From NCBI RefSeq assembly GCF_013294025.1, contig NZ_JABSNL010000008.1:148251-212250 (forward strand): DNA of 64,000 bases, given 5' to 3'. Below, one piece after another: positions 44,439 to 52,610 of this stretch. This DNA comes from Flavobacterium aeripolare (lineage in GTDB: Bacteria; Bacteroidota; Bacteroidia; Flavobacteriales; Flavobacteriaceae). Every line of letters begins with the position of its first letter. Positions within the stretch are counted from its first letter, which is position 1. The position numbers and the translations under genes were made by a program. The notes beneath the pieces are model-generated. The model was not told the origin of the DNA, did not search any database, and saw only the letters and a program-made list of their open reading frames with translations.

Positions 44439-44469
44439 TTAGACTTTCCAATTTAAAAAGAGTGACATA

Positions 44470-44967
44470 ATGGATTACGCATCACAACTGCAGCAAAATG
44501 TAAAAGCCTATTTTGAAAAATTAGATTTTGCAATAACAAACTTCAGCGCCGCGAGTGAAAGTCAAGAATACGAAGCTTGTTCGTTTCTATTAAACAACAA
44601 GAAGATTATCTACCGTCAAGCGAAAATTACGCCAACCAAATTAGGGCAATTCGTTACCATCTGGAAGAGAAATTCGGCTGGGATTACAACTCCTTTTGAC
44701 GAAGAAGACGATTTTGATTATTTTGTAATTACCGTTATAGACAATGAAAAAATAGGACAATTTATTTTCCCAAAAATAGTGCTTAACGCCAAAGGAATTA
44801 TAAGTCATAATAGTAAAGCAGGAAAAAGAGCGATGCGTGTTTATGTTCCATCGGATGTTGTTTTTAGCAAACAAGCAATACAAACTCAAAAATGGCAAGC
44901 TGATTACTTTTATGCATTAACAGAGGAGGATAGCGCAGTTATGGAGTATCTTAGAGAATTATTTTGA
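44470..44967 (+). CDS. MepB-family protein
   Basis: The product is 165 residues, soluble. It matches the MepB family as I recall it: 'EYEACSFLLNNKKIIYRQAK' then 'TKLGQFVTIWKRN', 'DYFVITV', 'GQFIFPKIVLNAKGIIS' and 'GKRAMRVYVP'. The family is named after the third gene of the staphylococcal mepRAB operon; its biochemical role is not known. It lies 31 bases after the broken gene, so the two may be co-transcribed. Confidence 0.85.
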   Translation: MDYASQLQQNVKAYFEKLDFAITNFSAASESQEYEACSFLLNNKKIIYRQAKITPTKLGQFVTIWKRNSAGITTPFDEEDDFDYFVITVIDNEKIGQFIFPKIVLNAKGIISHNSKAGKRAMRVYVPSDVVFSKQAIQTQKWQADYFYALTEEDSAVMEYLRELF

Positions 44968-45130
44968 GTTATCCTACTTTATCTTTTTGTGAAGTATATT
45001 AGTAGATTAGAATTTAGGTCTACATCTATTTTCAATTTATCTACTCCATTTATTAGCACTGCGTATTAAAATTGACGTTTTTTAATAAATAATTACTGAT
45101 TGCTCAAAAACTCAATAATAACCAACTCCC
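44968..45130. other. AT-rich spacer before the structured repeat
   Basis: About 160 bases with nothing recognisable; the structured repeat copy follows at 45131. Confidence 0.5.
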
Positions 45131-45273
45131 CTGCCCCTGATTGCAGTGAAAAACCCACAGTATTGCTGGCATTTTTAACCCTTGTTTGTAAAGAGCGACC
45201 GCAGGAAGCTCCTTTGCAAGCTTAGGGTTATTGCCAGCAATCCGAGGATTTGTAATGGGAAGCAGGATGAGGC
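45131..45273 (+). repeat. Structured intergenic repeat, copy 1 (divergent)
   Basis: It begins CTGCCCCTGATTGCAGTG and ends TAATGGGAAGCAGGATGAGG, the diverged arms of the family also seen at 51466, 52328 and 60565. The centre is a large hairpin, TTGCTGGCA with TGCCAGCAA plus AACCCT with AGGGTT, enclosing a 45-base loop. It lies in front of rlmD. Confidence 0.65.
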
Positions 45274-45339
45274 TCGAATAAAAAACACTTCTTTTTGAAA
45301 ATAATTTCTAATTTGAATTTATAAAAGTTTACAAACGCT

Positions 45340-45347
45340 TATTTTTG
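45340..45347 (+). promoter_or_regulatory. Promoter -7 box next to the rlmD start
   Basis: TATTTTTG, exact TAnnTTTG, ending 4 bases before the ATG at 45352. A TTTG at 45312-45315 could be the -33 element with a 24-base spacer. Implies a leaderless transcript. Confidence 0.45.
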
Positions 45348-45351
45348 CGCC

Positions 45352-46764
45352 ATGGGAAGAAAAAATACAGACAAGGTTGTCTTTCATCAAATAAAAGTCC
45401 TTGATGCAGGTGCAAAAGGCGTTTCGGTAGCAAAGGCTCCGGATGGTAAGGTAGTGTTTATACCAAATGTGGTACCAGGTGATGTGGTAGATGTGCAAAC
45501 TTTCAAAAAGCGTAAGTCGTTTTATGAGGGGAAAGCAGTGCATTTTCACGAATTATCTGAGCATCGTGTTGAGCCAGTATGCCAACATTTTGGGGTATGT
45601 GGTGGTTGCAAATGGCAAAACATGAATTACACACAACAATTGTATTACAAGCAAAATGAGGTTTTAAACCACTTGCAGCGTATAGGTAAAATTGAATTAC
45701 CAGACTTTGAACCTATTCTAGGGTCAGAGAAAAAATTCTTTTATAGAAATAAAATGGAGTTTTCGTTTTCTAACAGCCGTTGGTTAACCGAAGATGAGAT
45801 AAGCAGCACAGAGGATTTAGGAAATAGAAATGCTTTAGGTTTTCATATTCCGAAAATGTGGGATAAAATCCTGGACATTAATAAATGTCACTTGCAAGAA
45901 GACCCTTCAAATGCGATTAGAAACGAAGTGAGAGATTTTGCTAACAAGCACGGCCTGACTTTCTTTAACCCTAGAGAACACTCAGGATTGTTGCGTACGC
46001 TTATGTTGCGTACTGCATCTACGGGTGAGATCATGGTATTGATTCAGTTTTTTGAAGATGATAAAGCAAATAGAGAATTGTTGTTAGATTACTTGTACGA
46101 CAAATTCCCAGAGATTACGTCATTACAGTTTGTTATCAACAATAAAGCAAACGACACCTTATATGATACAAATATTCAATTGTATAAAGGTCGTGACTAC
46201 ATTCTAGAGGAAATGGAAGGATTAAAATTTAGTATTAATGCTAAATCATTCTACCAGACAAACTCTGATCAAGCCTACGAATTATACAAAATTACACGTG
46301 ACTTTGCTGGTTTAACTGGTGAGGAAGTAGTGTATGATTTATATACTGGAACAGGTACTATTGCTCAATTTGTTTCTAAAAAAGCAAAAAAAGTAATTGG
46401 TGTCGAAAGTGTTCCTGACGCGATTAAAGATGCAAAAGCAAATGCAGTACGCAATGAAATCACAAATTGTGAGTTCTTTGTAGGAGATATGAAGGTTGTT
46501 TTTAACGATAGCTTTATTGCACAACACGGACAGCCTGATGTAATTATCACAGATCCACCTCGTGACGGAATGCACAAAGACGTAATTGAACAAATTATGA
46601 AAATTGCTCCTGCAAAAGTGGTTTATGTTAGTTGTAACTCAGCGACGCAAGCACGTGACTTAGCCTTAATGGATGAGAAATACAAAGTAACACGTGTGCG
46701 TCCTGTGGATATGTTTCCGCAAACGCATCACGTAGAAAATGTTGTTCTTCTAGAAAGAAGATAG
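45352..46764 (+). CDS. rlmD: 23S rRNA (uracil-1939-C5)-methyltransferase, RumA/TrmA family
   Basis: The product is 470 residues. It methylates a uridine in 23S rRNA. A TRAM RNA-binding domain occupies the first 65 residues. The Fe-S cluster Cys motif is in 'CQHFGVCGGCKWQNM'. The SAM-binding methyltransferase domain has 'VYDLYTGTGTIAQFV', 'IITDPPRDGMH' and the catalytic Cys in 'VVYVSCNSATQARDL'. Whether the target is U1939, U747 or tRNA U54 cannot be fixed from sequence. Two envelope-protein genes follow. Confidence 0.9.
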   Translation: MGRKNTDKVVFHQIKVLDAGAKGVSVAKAPDGKVVFIPNVVPGDVVDVQTFKKRKSFYEGKAVHFHELSEHRVEPVCQHFGVCGGCKWQNMNYTQQLYYKQNEVLNHLQRIGKIELPDFEPILGSEKKFFYRNKMEFSFSNSRWLTEDEISSTEDLGNRNALGFHIPKMWDKILDINKCHLQEDPSNAIRNEVRDFANKHGLTFFNPREHSGLLRTLMLRTASTGEIMVLIQFFEDDKANRELLLDYLYDKFPEITSLQFVINNKANDTLYDTNIQLYKGRDYILEEMEGLKFSINAKSFYQTNSDQAYELYKITRDFAGLTGEEVVYDLYTGTGTIAQFVSKKAKKVIGVESVPDAIKDAKANAVRNEITNCEFFVGDMKVVFNDSFIAQHGQPDVIITDPPRDGMHKDVIEQIMKIAPAKVVYVSCNSATQARDLALMDEKYKVTRVRPVDMFPQTHHVENVVLLERR

Positions 46765-46849
46765 AACGAAGCTAGTAACTAGTTAAAAGTAATTAATTTC
46801 AATTTTGTAGTAATTGCTTTTAACTGTTCACTAATCACTATAAAAAGAT

Positions 46850-47371
46850 ATGAAAAAAATAATTCTCCTGGTACTCGCTATTGCCTTCACTTTTTCTAGT
46901 TGTGAGAAAGACGATATATGTGATGCAAATACCATTACAACACCACGTTTAGTGATTTCGTTCTACGATATATCTAATTCGTCTGTGTTGAAAAATGTGA
47001 CTAATTTATCGATTATCGAAGAGAACAAAACAGAGGCCGTTACTTTTAATTCGAGTACTTTAATTAACGGAAGCACGGTTTCGATTCCGTTGAAGACTGA
47101 TGCTGATGTTACTAAATATCGTTTTATTTTATACTTTGGCAACACGACAACACCGGTGGCTAATGAGGACCAAATTCAATTTAACTATACCCGTGAGAAT
47201 GTGTATGTTTCTAGAGCTTGTGGCTATAAAAGCGAATTCACATTAGACCCAGCAAATCCATTTGTACTTACTGATGGTGCTGCTGCAGATGAACAATGGA
47301 TAAAATATGTTGCTGTAAAAACAAGTAAGATTACTAACGAAAATGAGACTCACCTTGAAATATATTTTTAG
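46850..47371 (+). CDS. DUF6452-like lipoprotein
   Basis: The product is 173 residues with a lipobox signal 'IILLVLAIAFTFSSCEKDD'. The mature domain has conserved Cys in 'DICDANTITTPRLVISFYD' and 'VYVSRACGYKSEFTL'. I recall this family as DUF6452, commonly next to rlmD in flavobacteria. Its 3' end overlaps the next gene by 29 bases, so the two are coupled. It probably acts with the downstream outer-membrane-like protein. Function unknown. Confidence 0.8.
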   Translation: MKKIILLVLAIAFTFSSCEKDDICDANTITTPRLVISFYDISNSSVLKNVTNLSIIEENKTEAVTFNSSTLINGSTVSIPLKTDADVTKYRFILYFGNTTTPVANEDQIQFNYTRENVYVSRACGYKSEFTLDPANPFVLTDGAAADEQWIKYVAVKTSKITNENETHLEIYF

Positions 47372-48188
47372 TATTTACTTCGTTCTTTCGGCCTGTATTT
47401 TATCAGCCCAAGAAACAGGTCCCAAAAAGATTGCTCCGGTAAAACCAAAAACTGAAGCTGCCCCTATTGTCCCTGCAAATGATTATGACGAGATAAGCAA
47501 AGCGCCTGTAAAAGCAAGCGATACCATAAACACTGTTCCTAAAATCAATCGTTATGGATTGCGTGTGGGTGTTGATGTGTACAAATTGACTCGCATGCTA
47601 TATGACAAAGATTATAAAGGAATCGAATTTACAGGGGATTACCGCCTTTCTAAAAAATACTATGCCGCAGCAGAGCTAGGTAATGAAAACAAAACCACCG
47701 ATGATGATCGCGTAAACTTTACTACAAAGGGAAGCTATGTTAAAGTAGGTTTTGATTACAATGCTTATGAAAACTGGCTGGACATGGAAAATATTATTTC
47801 GATAGGAATGCGTTATGGTTTTAGTTCGTTTAACCAACAGCTAAACAACTATAAAATCTATAATTCGACGCCTTACTTTGGTGAGATTCCAGAAATTAGT
47901 TCAGGACAAAAATTCAACGGACTTAGTGCTAGTTGGGTTGAGGTTGTAGCTGGTGTAAAAGCAAAAGTATTTAATAATGTATTTGTAGGTTTCAGTGTGC
48001 GTTTAAATACCTTAGTAAGTAATAAAAAACCAGACAATTTTGACAACTTATACATTCCTGGTTTCAATCGTACCTATGATGGAAGCTTTGGTGTTGGTTT
48101 CAACTACACCATATCTTACTTCATCCCTATTTATAAAAAGAAAATAGTTCCCGTAGTTATTCCTAAAAAGACACTACCTAAAAAATAA
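47343..48188 (+). CDS. DUF6048-like outer-membrane beta-barrel protein
   Basis: The product is 281 residues with signal peptide 'KYIFSIYFVLSACILSAQ'. A proline/lysine-rich linker of about 35 residues follows, then a region of alternating aromatic and polar residues ('YKGIEFTGDYRLSKKYYAAA', 'MRYGFSSFNQQL', 'FGVGFNYTISYFIPIYKK') consistent with a small outer-membrane barrel. I recall the family as DUF6048. The 29-base overlap with the lipoprotein gene suggests a two-protein unit. Confidence 0.8.
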   Translation: MRLTLKYIFSIYFVLSACILSAQETGPKKIAPVKPKTEAAPIVPANDYDEISKAPVKASDTINTVPKINRYGLRVGVDVYKLTRMLYDKDYKGIEFTGDYRLSKKYYAAAELGNENKTTDDDRVNFTTKGSYVKVGFDYNAYENWLDMENIISIGMRYGFSSFNQQLNNYKIYNSTPYFGEIPEISSGQKFNGLSASWVEVVAGVKAKVFNNVFVGFSVRLNTLVSNKKPDNFDNLYIPGFNRTYDGSFGVGFNYTISYFIPIYKKKIVPVVIPKKTLPKK

Positions 48189-48237
48189 AGTATTACTTAA
48201 GGATCTTGTCTTTAGATTATAAACAAAAGCAGAAAAT

Positions 48238-48280
48238 AAAAAGGAGCCAATTATACTAGTGATAATTGGCTCCTTTTTTA
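48238..48280. terminator. Bidirectional terminator
   Basis: AAAGGAGCCAATTATAC pairs with GTGATAATTGGCTCCTTT (nearly perfect) with flanking A and T tracts. Confidence 0.95.
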
Positions 48281-48299
48281 TATTTAAGAATAGGATAAA

Positions 48300-48536
48300 C
48301 TACCCTATTTCTTTTACTTCTTTAATGAAAATCCATTTCATGAATAATTTCTCACCATCGTTAGTTTTGATTGCTTTAAACTTAGGTGATAAAATCGTTC
48401 CCACCACAAAAGCAGTAAACGGAACCCAAAGTCCAGTTAATCCTGTGTACATCTCTACAAGGTAACGTACAGATATAAACAGAATTGCAAAACATCCCAA
48501 TTGATAAAAAAAAGCTCTTATTTGTAATTTTGACAT
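48300..48536 (-). CDS. Small two-span membrane protein
   Basis: The product is 78 residues. Membrane segments are 'FFYQLGCFAILFISVRYLVE' and 'LWVPFTAFVVGTILSPKF'. The C-terminal 20 residues are charged. The gene lies between a terminator and the RNA methyltransferase gene on the same strand. I do not recognise a domain; the composition is normal for a real membrane protein. Confidence 0.7.
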   Translation of the reverse strand: MSKLQIRAFFYQLGCFAILFISVRYLVEMYTGLTGLWVPFTAFVVGTILSPKFKAIKTNDGEKLFMKWIFIKEVKEIG

Positions 48537-48621
48537 GCCGTTTTTTTTAAGGTTTAAAAAAGTTTAATGTTGGTTACTATTCATCAATGATAAATTTTGA
48601 ACCCTTCTGTTTTCTTTCTTT

Positions 48622-49791
48622 TTATTCGTCTTCTGTTACTTGAAATTTAGTTCTCTTACTTCCTTCATACATTTCATATTTCACTAAACGCGCTTCAATA
48701 CTTGCATTAAAAAGTTTGATTTTTCTAGAAGGACGCAAACCTACAAATTTCAAGGCATCAAGATTACCAGTAATAAACCAAGAGTTAGTTCCTGGATAAT
48801 TTTTCTTTAAAGTATCTCCTATGTTTTTATAGAATTCTTCCATATGAATATCTAAACGCTCATCATAAGGCGGGTTAAATACCATGTGAAGTTTTCCTTG
48901 AGTAGTTTTTTCAGTGTCAAAAAAGTTTTGCTCCTCGATAGTAATATACTCTTCAAGGTTAGCATTCTTAATATTATCCTTAGCTTTTTGAACTGCAGAT
49001 GGCGCTTTATCATATCCTTTAATCGTATGATGAAACTCACGCACTCTTTTTAATAAACTATCAACGATGTTGTCAAACAATTCATTATCCCAGTCTTTCC
49101 ATTTTTCGAATGCAAATTCTTTACGGTTAATGTTAGCAGGGATATTACAAGCAATCATTGCTGCTTCTGCAAGGAAAGTACCAGAACCACACATTGGGTC
49201 AAGAAAATCAGTCTCTCCATCCCATCCAGAAAGTAATAGAACACCTGCAGCAAGCACTTCATTTATAGGAGCGATATTTGTTGCCGTTCTATAGCCACGC
49301 TGGTGTAAAGAATTCCCAGAAGTATCTAGCGCTACAGAAACTTGGTCTCTATCAATATGAATATTAATTCTTAAATCAGGATGTGCCTTATCGATACTAG
49401 GACGTTGCCCAGTACGTTCTCTAAATTGATCTACAATCGCATCTTTACATTTTTGAGAAACAAATTCAGAGTGATTGAAATTATCTGAATGCACCGTTGC
49501 ATCAATTACAAAAGTTTGATTGGCATTGATATATTTAGACCAGTTCACACCAGAAACCCCTTTATATAAAGCTTGTTCATTATTAGCTCTAAAAGAGTAA
49601 ATAGGTTTCAAAATTTTTAAAGCAGTACGCAAAGACAAATTGGCCTTATACATAAAACCTTTATCTCCTTTAAAACTTACCATTCTCACGCCTTGCTCTA
49701 CTTCTTGAGCGCCTAGTTTTAGCAATTCGTTTGCTAATATCTCTTCAAAACCAAAAAAGGTTTTGGCTACCATCTTAAAATTATCTTCCAT
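48622..49791 (-). CDS. THUMP-domain class I RNA methyltransferase (RlmL N-half-like)
   Basis: The product is 389 residues. The N-terminal 160 residues contain a THUMP-type RNA-binding domain ('SKYINANQTFVIDATVHSDN'). The methyltransferase domain has the SAM motif 'DFLDPMCGSGTFLAEAAMI' and the catalytic 'MVFNPPYDERL' (N-P-P-Y), characteristic of N2-guanine RNA methylation. It resembles the N-terminal half of RlmKL (23S rRNA m2G2445); the exact target is inferred. Divergent from a second methyltransferase gene. Confidence 0.9.
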   Translation of the reverse strand: MEDNFKMVAKTFFGFEEILANELLKLGAQEVEQGVRMVSFKGDKGFMYKANLSLRTALKILKPIYSFRANNEQALYKGVSGVNWSKYINANQTFVIDATVHSDNFNHSEFVSQKCKDAIVDQFRERTGQRPSIDKAHPDLRINIHIDRDQVSVALDTSGNSLHQRGYRTATNIAPINEVLAAGVLLLSGWDGETDFLDPMCGSGTFLAEAAMIACNIPANINRKEFAFEKWKDWDNELFDNIVDSLLKRVREFHHTIKGYDKAPSAVQKAKDNIKNANLEEYITIEEQNFFDTEKTTQGKLHMVFNPPYDERLDIHMEEFYKNIGDTLKKNYPGTNSWFITGNLDALKFVGLRPSRKIKLFNASIEARLVKYEMYEGSKRTKFQVTEDE

Positions 49792-49904
49792 TTTTTTGTA
49801 TCATTTAAAACAAGCCCCTTTATAAAATTATAAACGCTTGCAATAAAAATTATGTGAATTGGTTTGTATCGCAACCTATTCGTTATTTTTCAGCAAAAAT
49901 ACAC

Positions 49905-49912
49905 TAAATTTG
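49905..49912 (+). promoter_or_regulatory. Promoter -7 box for the 254-residue methyltransferase
   Basis: TAAATTTG, exact TAnnTTTG, 28 bases before the ATG. Confidence 0.5.
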
Positions 49913-49940
49913 CCGGATAGAATAAATTGAAAAAGAATAA

Positions 49941-50705
49941 ATGTCTGAAGAATTGAAACCTACTGCCGTAAATCAAGATCAACCCAAGCAAACTTGGTTT
50001 AGCTCTTGGTTTGATACACCTTATTATCACATCCTATATAAAGATAGAAATTATAGAGAAGCTCAAGTCTTCATGGATAATTTGACCCATTACTTGAACC
50101 TTCCTGAAAAAGCAAATGTATTAGACCTAGCCTGTGGTAAAGGCCGCCATTCGATCTATTTAAACCAGTTAGGTTTTAATGTGTTGGGAGCTGACCTATC
50201 TGAAAACAGCATAGAAGAAGCTAGTAAAAACACAAACGATAGCTTGCATTTTAAAGTGCATGACATGAGACAACCGTTTGAAGAAAAGTACGATGCCATA
50301 TTTAATTTGTTCACTAGTTTTGGATATTTCGAAAACGAAGAAGATAATTTAACGACTTTAAAAGCGATCAAAGAAAGTTTATCTGAGTATGGTTTTGCTG
50401 TAATCGACTTTATGAATGTAACGCAAGTATTGAATACACTTGTACCTGAGGAAACAAAAACAGTAGACGGAATCGATTTTCAATTAAAGCGTTATTTAAA
50501 AGACGGCCACATTTACAAGGACATTATTTTTAGTGATAAAGGCCAAGATTTTCATTACACCGAAAAAGTAAAAGCCCTAACATTGCAAGATTTTGAAACT
50601 ATGATGGAAGAGGCTGGTATCTATTTACTTGACATCTTTGGAGATTATAAGTTAAAAAAGTTCTATAAAAATGAGAGCGAGCGACTAATCATGATATTCA
50701 AATAA
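49941..50705 (+). CDS. Class I SAM-dependent methyltransferase
   Basis: The product is 254 residues. The SAM site is 'VLDLACGKGRHSIYLNQLG' followed by 'GADLSENSIEEA', and 'YDAIFNLFTSFGYF' is the post-I motif. The N-terminal 'TWFSSWFDTPYYHILYKDRN' is characteristic of a Bacteroidota group. The substrate is unknown; a small molecule is likely because no nucleic-acid-binding extension is present. A ZIP transporter follows 78 bases downstream. Confidence 0.88.
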   Translation: MSEELKPTAVNQDQPKQTWFSSWFDTPYYHILYKDRNYREAQVFMDNLTHYLNLPEKANVLDLACGKGRHSIYLNQLGFNVLGADLSENSIEEASKNTNDSLHFKVHDMRQPFEEKYDAIFNLFTSFGYFENEEDNLTTLKAIKESLSEYGFAVIDFMNVTQVLNTLVPEETKTVDGIDFQLKRYLKDGHIYKDIIFSDKGQDFHYTEKVKALTLQDFETMMEEAGIYLLDIFGDYKLKKFYKNESERLIMIFK

Positions 50706-50783
50706 TATCAAGTATTCCTTTTAATCAATCGCTGCAGCACACATGCGCTTTAACGATCAAAAACAAAAGATTCAACAATACAC

Positions 50784-51452
50784 ATGAATTACTTATTACC
50801 TTTAATATCAGTATTATTAGGTTATGTTATCGCTTTGATTTTAAAACCAAAGAACAAGACAAACTTAAAATTATTGCTAGCCTTTAGCGGTTCGTTCTTG
50901 CTGTCACTTACAGTAATGCACCTGCTGCCAGAGGTATATGATACGCATAACCCATATATTGGGCCTTTTATTATGGTTGGAATTTTATTCCAAATCATAT
51001 TAGAATTTTTCTCTAAAGGAGCCGAGCATGGTCACGTTCACGGCCACCCTAATATGGCACATATTCCCTGGTTTCTCTTTTTAAGCCTGTGCATTCACGC
51101 TTTTTTAGAAGGTTTCCCTGTGAGTCACCACACTGACTTAGCAGTGGGAATTGCCATCCACCACTTACCTATTGCCATAATCCTCACAACATTTTTTATA
51201 AATGCACAGCTTAACAAAAAGGCCATTTTTGCTTTCATGATTACTTTTGCAGCAATGACACCTCTAGGAACTATAGCGGCAGATTATCTCCCTATATTAA
51301 ACGATTACCATACTGAACTTACAGCTGTCGTAATTGGTATATTATTTCACATATCTTCTACAATCATCTTTGAAAGTAGCGAAGGACACAAATTTAACAT
51401 TGCTAAAGTTTCTATGATTATCCTAGGAATCCTGTTAGCGTTCTTCTTATAA
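50784..51452 (+). CDS. ZIP-family metal transporter
   Basis: The product is 222 residues with about seven or eight membrane segments. The ZIP metal sites are visible: 'VMHLLPEVYD' early, 'CIHAFLEGFPVSHH' in TM4 and 'GIAIHHLPIAIILTTFF' in TM5. A His-rich loop 'EHGHVHGHPNMAH' lies between them. It should import divalent metal such as Zn2+ or Fe2+. It is in the same direction as the methyltransferase gene and may share its transcript. Confidence 0.92.
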   Translation: MNYLLPLISVLLGYVIALILKPKNKTNLKLLLAFSGSFLLSLTVMHLLPEVYDTHNPYIGPFIMVGILFQIILEFFSKGAEHGHVHGHPNMAHIPWFLFLSLCIHAFLEGFPVSHHTDLAVGIAIHHLPIAIILTTFFINAQLNKKAIFAFMITFAAMTPLGTIAADYLPILNDYHTELTAVVIGILFHISSTIIFESSEGHKFNIAKVSMIILGILLAFFL

Positions 51453-51465
51453 TCTTAATATTTTG

Positions 51466-51587
51466 GGCGTGACCCATTATAGGCTTGATAAAAATCTAGC
51501 CTATAATGGGTCGGGCTATTTGTTGCAATCTTTTATTTTTTAAAGAAAAAAAATAAAAGGATTTCCACTGCTATCCCTCACGCGACA
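51466..51587 (-). repeat. Structured intergenic repeat, copy 2 (inverted)
   Basis: Read on the minus strand it begins GAGGGATAGCAGTGGAAATC, forms a hairpin of CCTTTTATTTT with AAAATAAAAG, and ends GCAACAAATAGCCCGACCC. A second perfect stem, GACCCATTATAGGCT with AGCCTATAATGGGTC, is attached at the plus-strand left end. Same skeleton as copies at 52328 and 60565. Confidence 0.85.
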
Positions 51588-51689
51588 CTTAGTTGATGAC
51601 CACAGCTATTCGTTTTCATAATTTAGCTTACTGTAAGCTATTGTGGATAAGATTACTTACATATTATTCTCAAATGTTAAAAAGATGTT

Positions 51690-51697
51690 TATATTTG
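51690..51697 (+). promoter_or_regulatory. Promoter -7 box for the 70-residue gene
   Basis: TATATTTG, exact TAnnTTTG, 33 bases before the ATG at 51731. Confidence 0.5.
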
Positions 51698-51730
51698 ATC
51701 GTAAGTAAAAATGATATTCACCACAACATT

Positions 51731-51943
51731 ATGAAAACAGGTCTTAGAAAATACTCCCTCATTCTTAAAGAGCTAAAAGTAACATTCCCTAAACTGACTG
51801 ATTACGAAATGCTGACTTTAGCAGTGCAGATAGAGCGAAACGAAATTTTAGAAAACGGCCTTGCAGTTAGTAGAGATGATCACACAAGCAGTGGAATCGA
51901 AGCAATTGTAAACGCAGTAAAGGATTTAGAAATCAGAACGTAG
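51731..51943 (+). CDS. Small hypothetical protein (70 residues)
   Basis: The ATG at 51731 gives 70 residues; the frame is open from 51593 but the promoter-like box lies inside that extension. The sequence 'YSLILKELKVTFPKLTDYEM' then 'LTLAVQIERNEI' looks helical and soluble. No family is recognised. With the next gene it lies between two structured repeats in opposite orientation. Confidence 0.6.
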   Translation: MKTGLRKYSLILKELKVTFPKLTDYEMLTLAVQIERNEILENGLAVSRDDHTSSGIEAIVNAVKDLEIRT

Positions 51944-51992
51944 TCATATTAACAACAACCATATAAAGTAACTAACATTAAAACCAAACCAA

Positions 51993-52253
51993 ATGAAAAG
52001 TGAATGGATAACAAATTACGAAGGAAACGAAATCAAGATTACTAATAATTGGTTTTCTGGTGAAAAACTGTTCGTAAATAACGAGCTCCAAGATGAGCAA
52101 CTAAATTTTATTACGCCAAGTAACATGACTGGTAACTTAATCGATAGAAACGGAAAGCAACTCCAACTAAAAACTAATATTTCCGGATTATTTACTGTTA
52201 GTTGTCGGTTGTTTATTGATAATAAAAAAGTAACATTGAAACAAATAGCATAA
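51993..52253 (+). CDS. Small hypothetical protein (86 residues)
   Basis: It starts 49 bases after the previous gene and ends at a terminator. The sequence alternates polar and hydrophobic residues ('EIKITNNWFSGEKLFVNNEL', 'GKQLQLKTNISGLFTVSCRL'), suggesting an all-beta fold. No signal peptide, no recognised family. Probably co-transcribed with the 70-residue gene. Confidence 0.65.
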   Translation: MKSEWITNYEGNEIKITNNWFSGEKLFVNNELQDEQLNFITPSNMTGNLIDRNGKQLQLKTNISGLFTVSCRLFIDNKKVTLKQIA

Positions 52254-52264
52254 TTAAAAACTTA

Positions 52265-52297
52265 AAGAGAGACTACACTATAGTTTCTCTTTTTTTT
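52265..52297 (+). terminator. Terminator after the two small genes
   Basis: AAAGAGAGACTA pairs with TAGTTTCTCTTT (one mismatch) and runs into seven T. Confidence 0.8.
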
Positions 52298-52327
52298 ATG
52301 CCAACTTAGAATTTTAATCGTGCTAAC

Positions 52328-52410
52328 CTAGCCCCGATTGCAGCGGCATCCTCTTGTGTGGCGATAGCCAAAACAAGAGATATAGCAAAAAGCGGGACGA
52401 CTGTTCTTGA
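52328..52410 (+). repeat. Structured intergenic repeat, copy 3
   Basis: It begins CTAGCCCCGATTGCAGCGGC, forms a hairpin of CTCTTGT with ACAAGAG, and ends GATATAGCAAAAAGCGGGAC. The outer CCCG and CGGG can pair. Copies 2 and 4 keep this pairing with GGG and CCC exchanged. Confidence 0.85.
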
Positions 52411-52572
52411 AATCCCAAAACAAACAGCTCCTTTAATTTAAAATTTTCTGAAAAATCAATTATAAAACTAGAAACATATAATCGTTTTTAAATTATAACA
52501 TCGTTAACGAGAAATAAGCCAAGACTAAGCAAAATCTAAAGCGTAAAATCAAAAAAACTTTTAAAAAGGTAG
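52411..52572. other. Spacer between the structured repeat and murQ
   Basis: AT-rich, with no gene or hairpin seen; the murQ promoter box follows at 52573. Confidence 0.5.
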
Positions 52573-52580
52573 TATCTTTG
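52573..52580 (+). promoter_or_regulatory. Promoter -7 box for murQ
   Basis: TATCTTTG, exact TAnnTTTG, 30 bases before the ATG at 52611. It contains the alternative TTG start at 52578, which is therefore unlikely to be used. Confidence 0.55.
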
Positions 52581-52610
52581 AGTCTTTGCAACTCTGAATT
52601 TCAAAAAATA

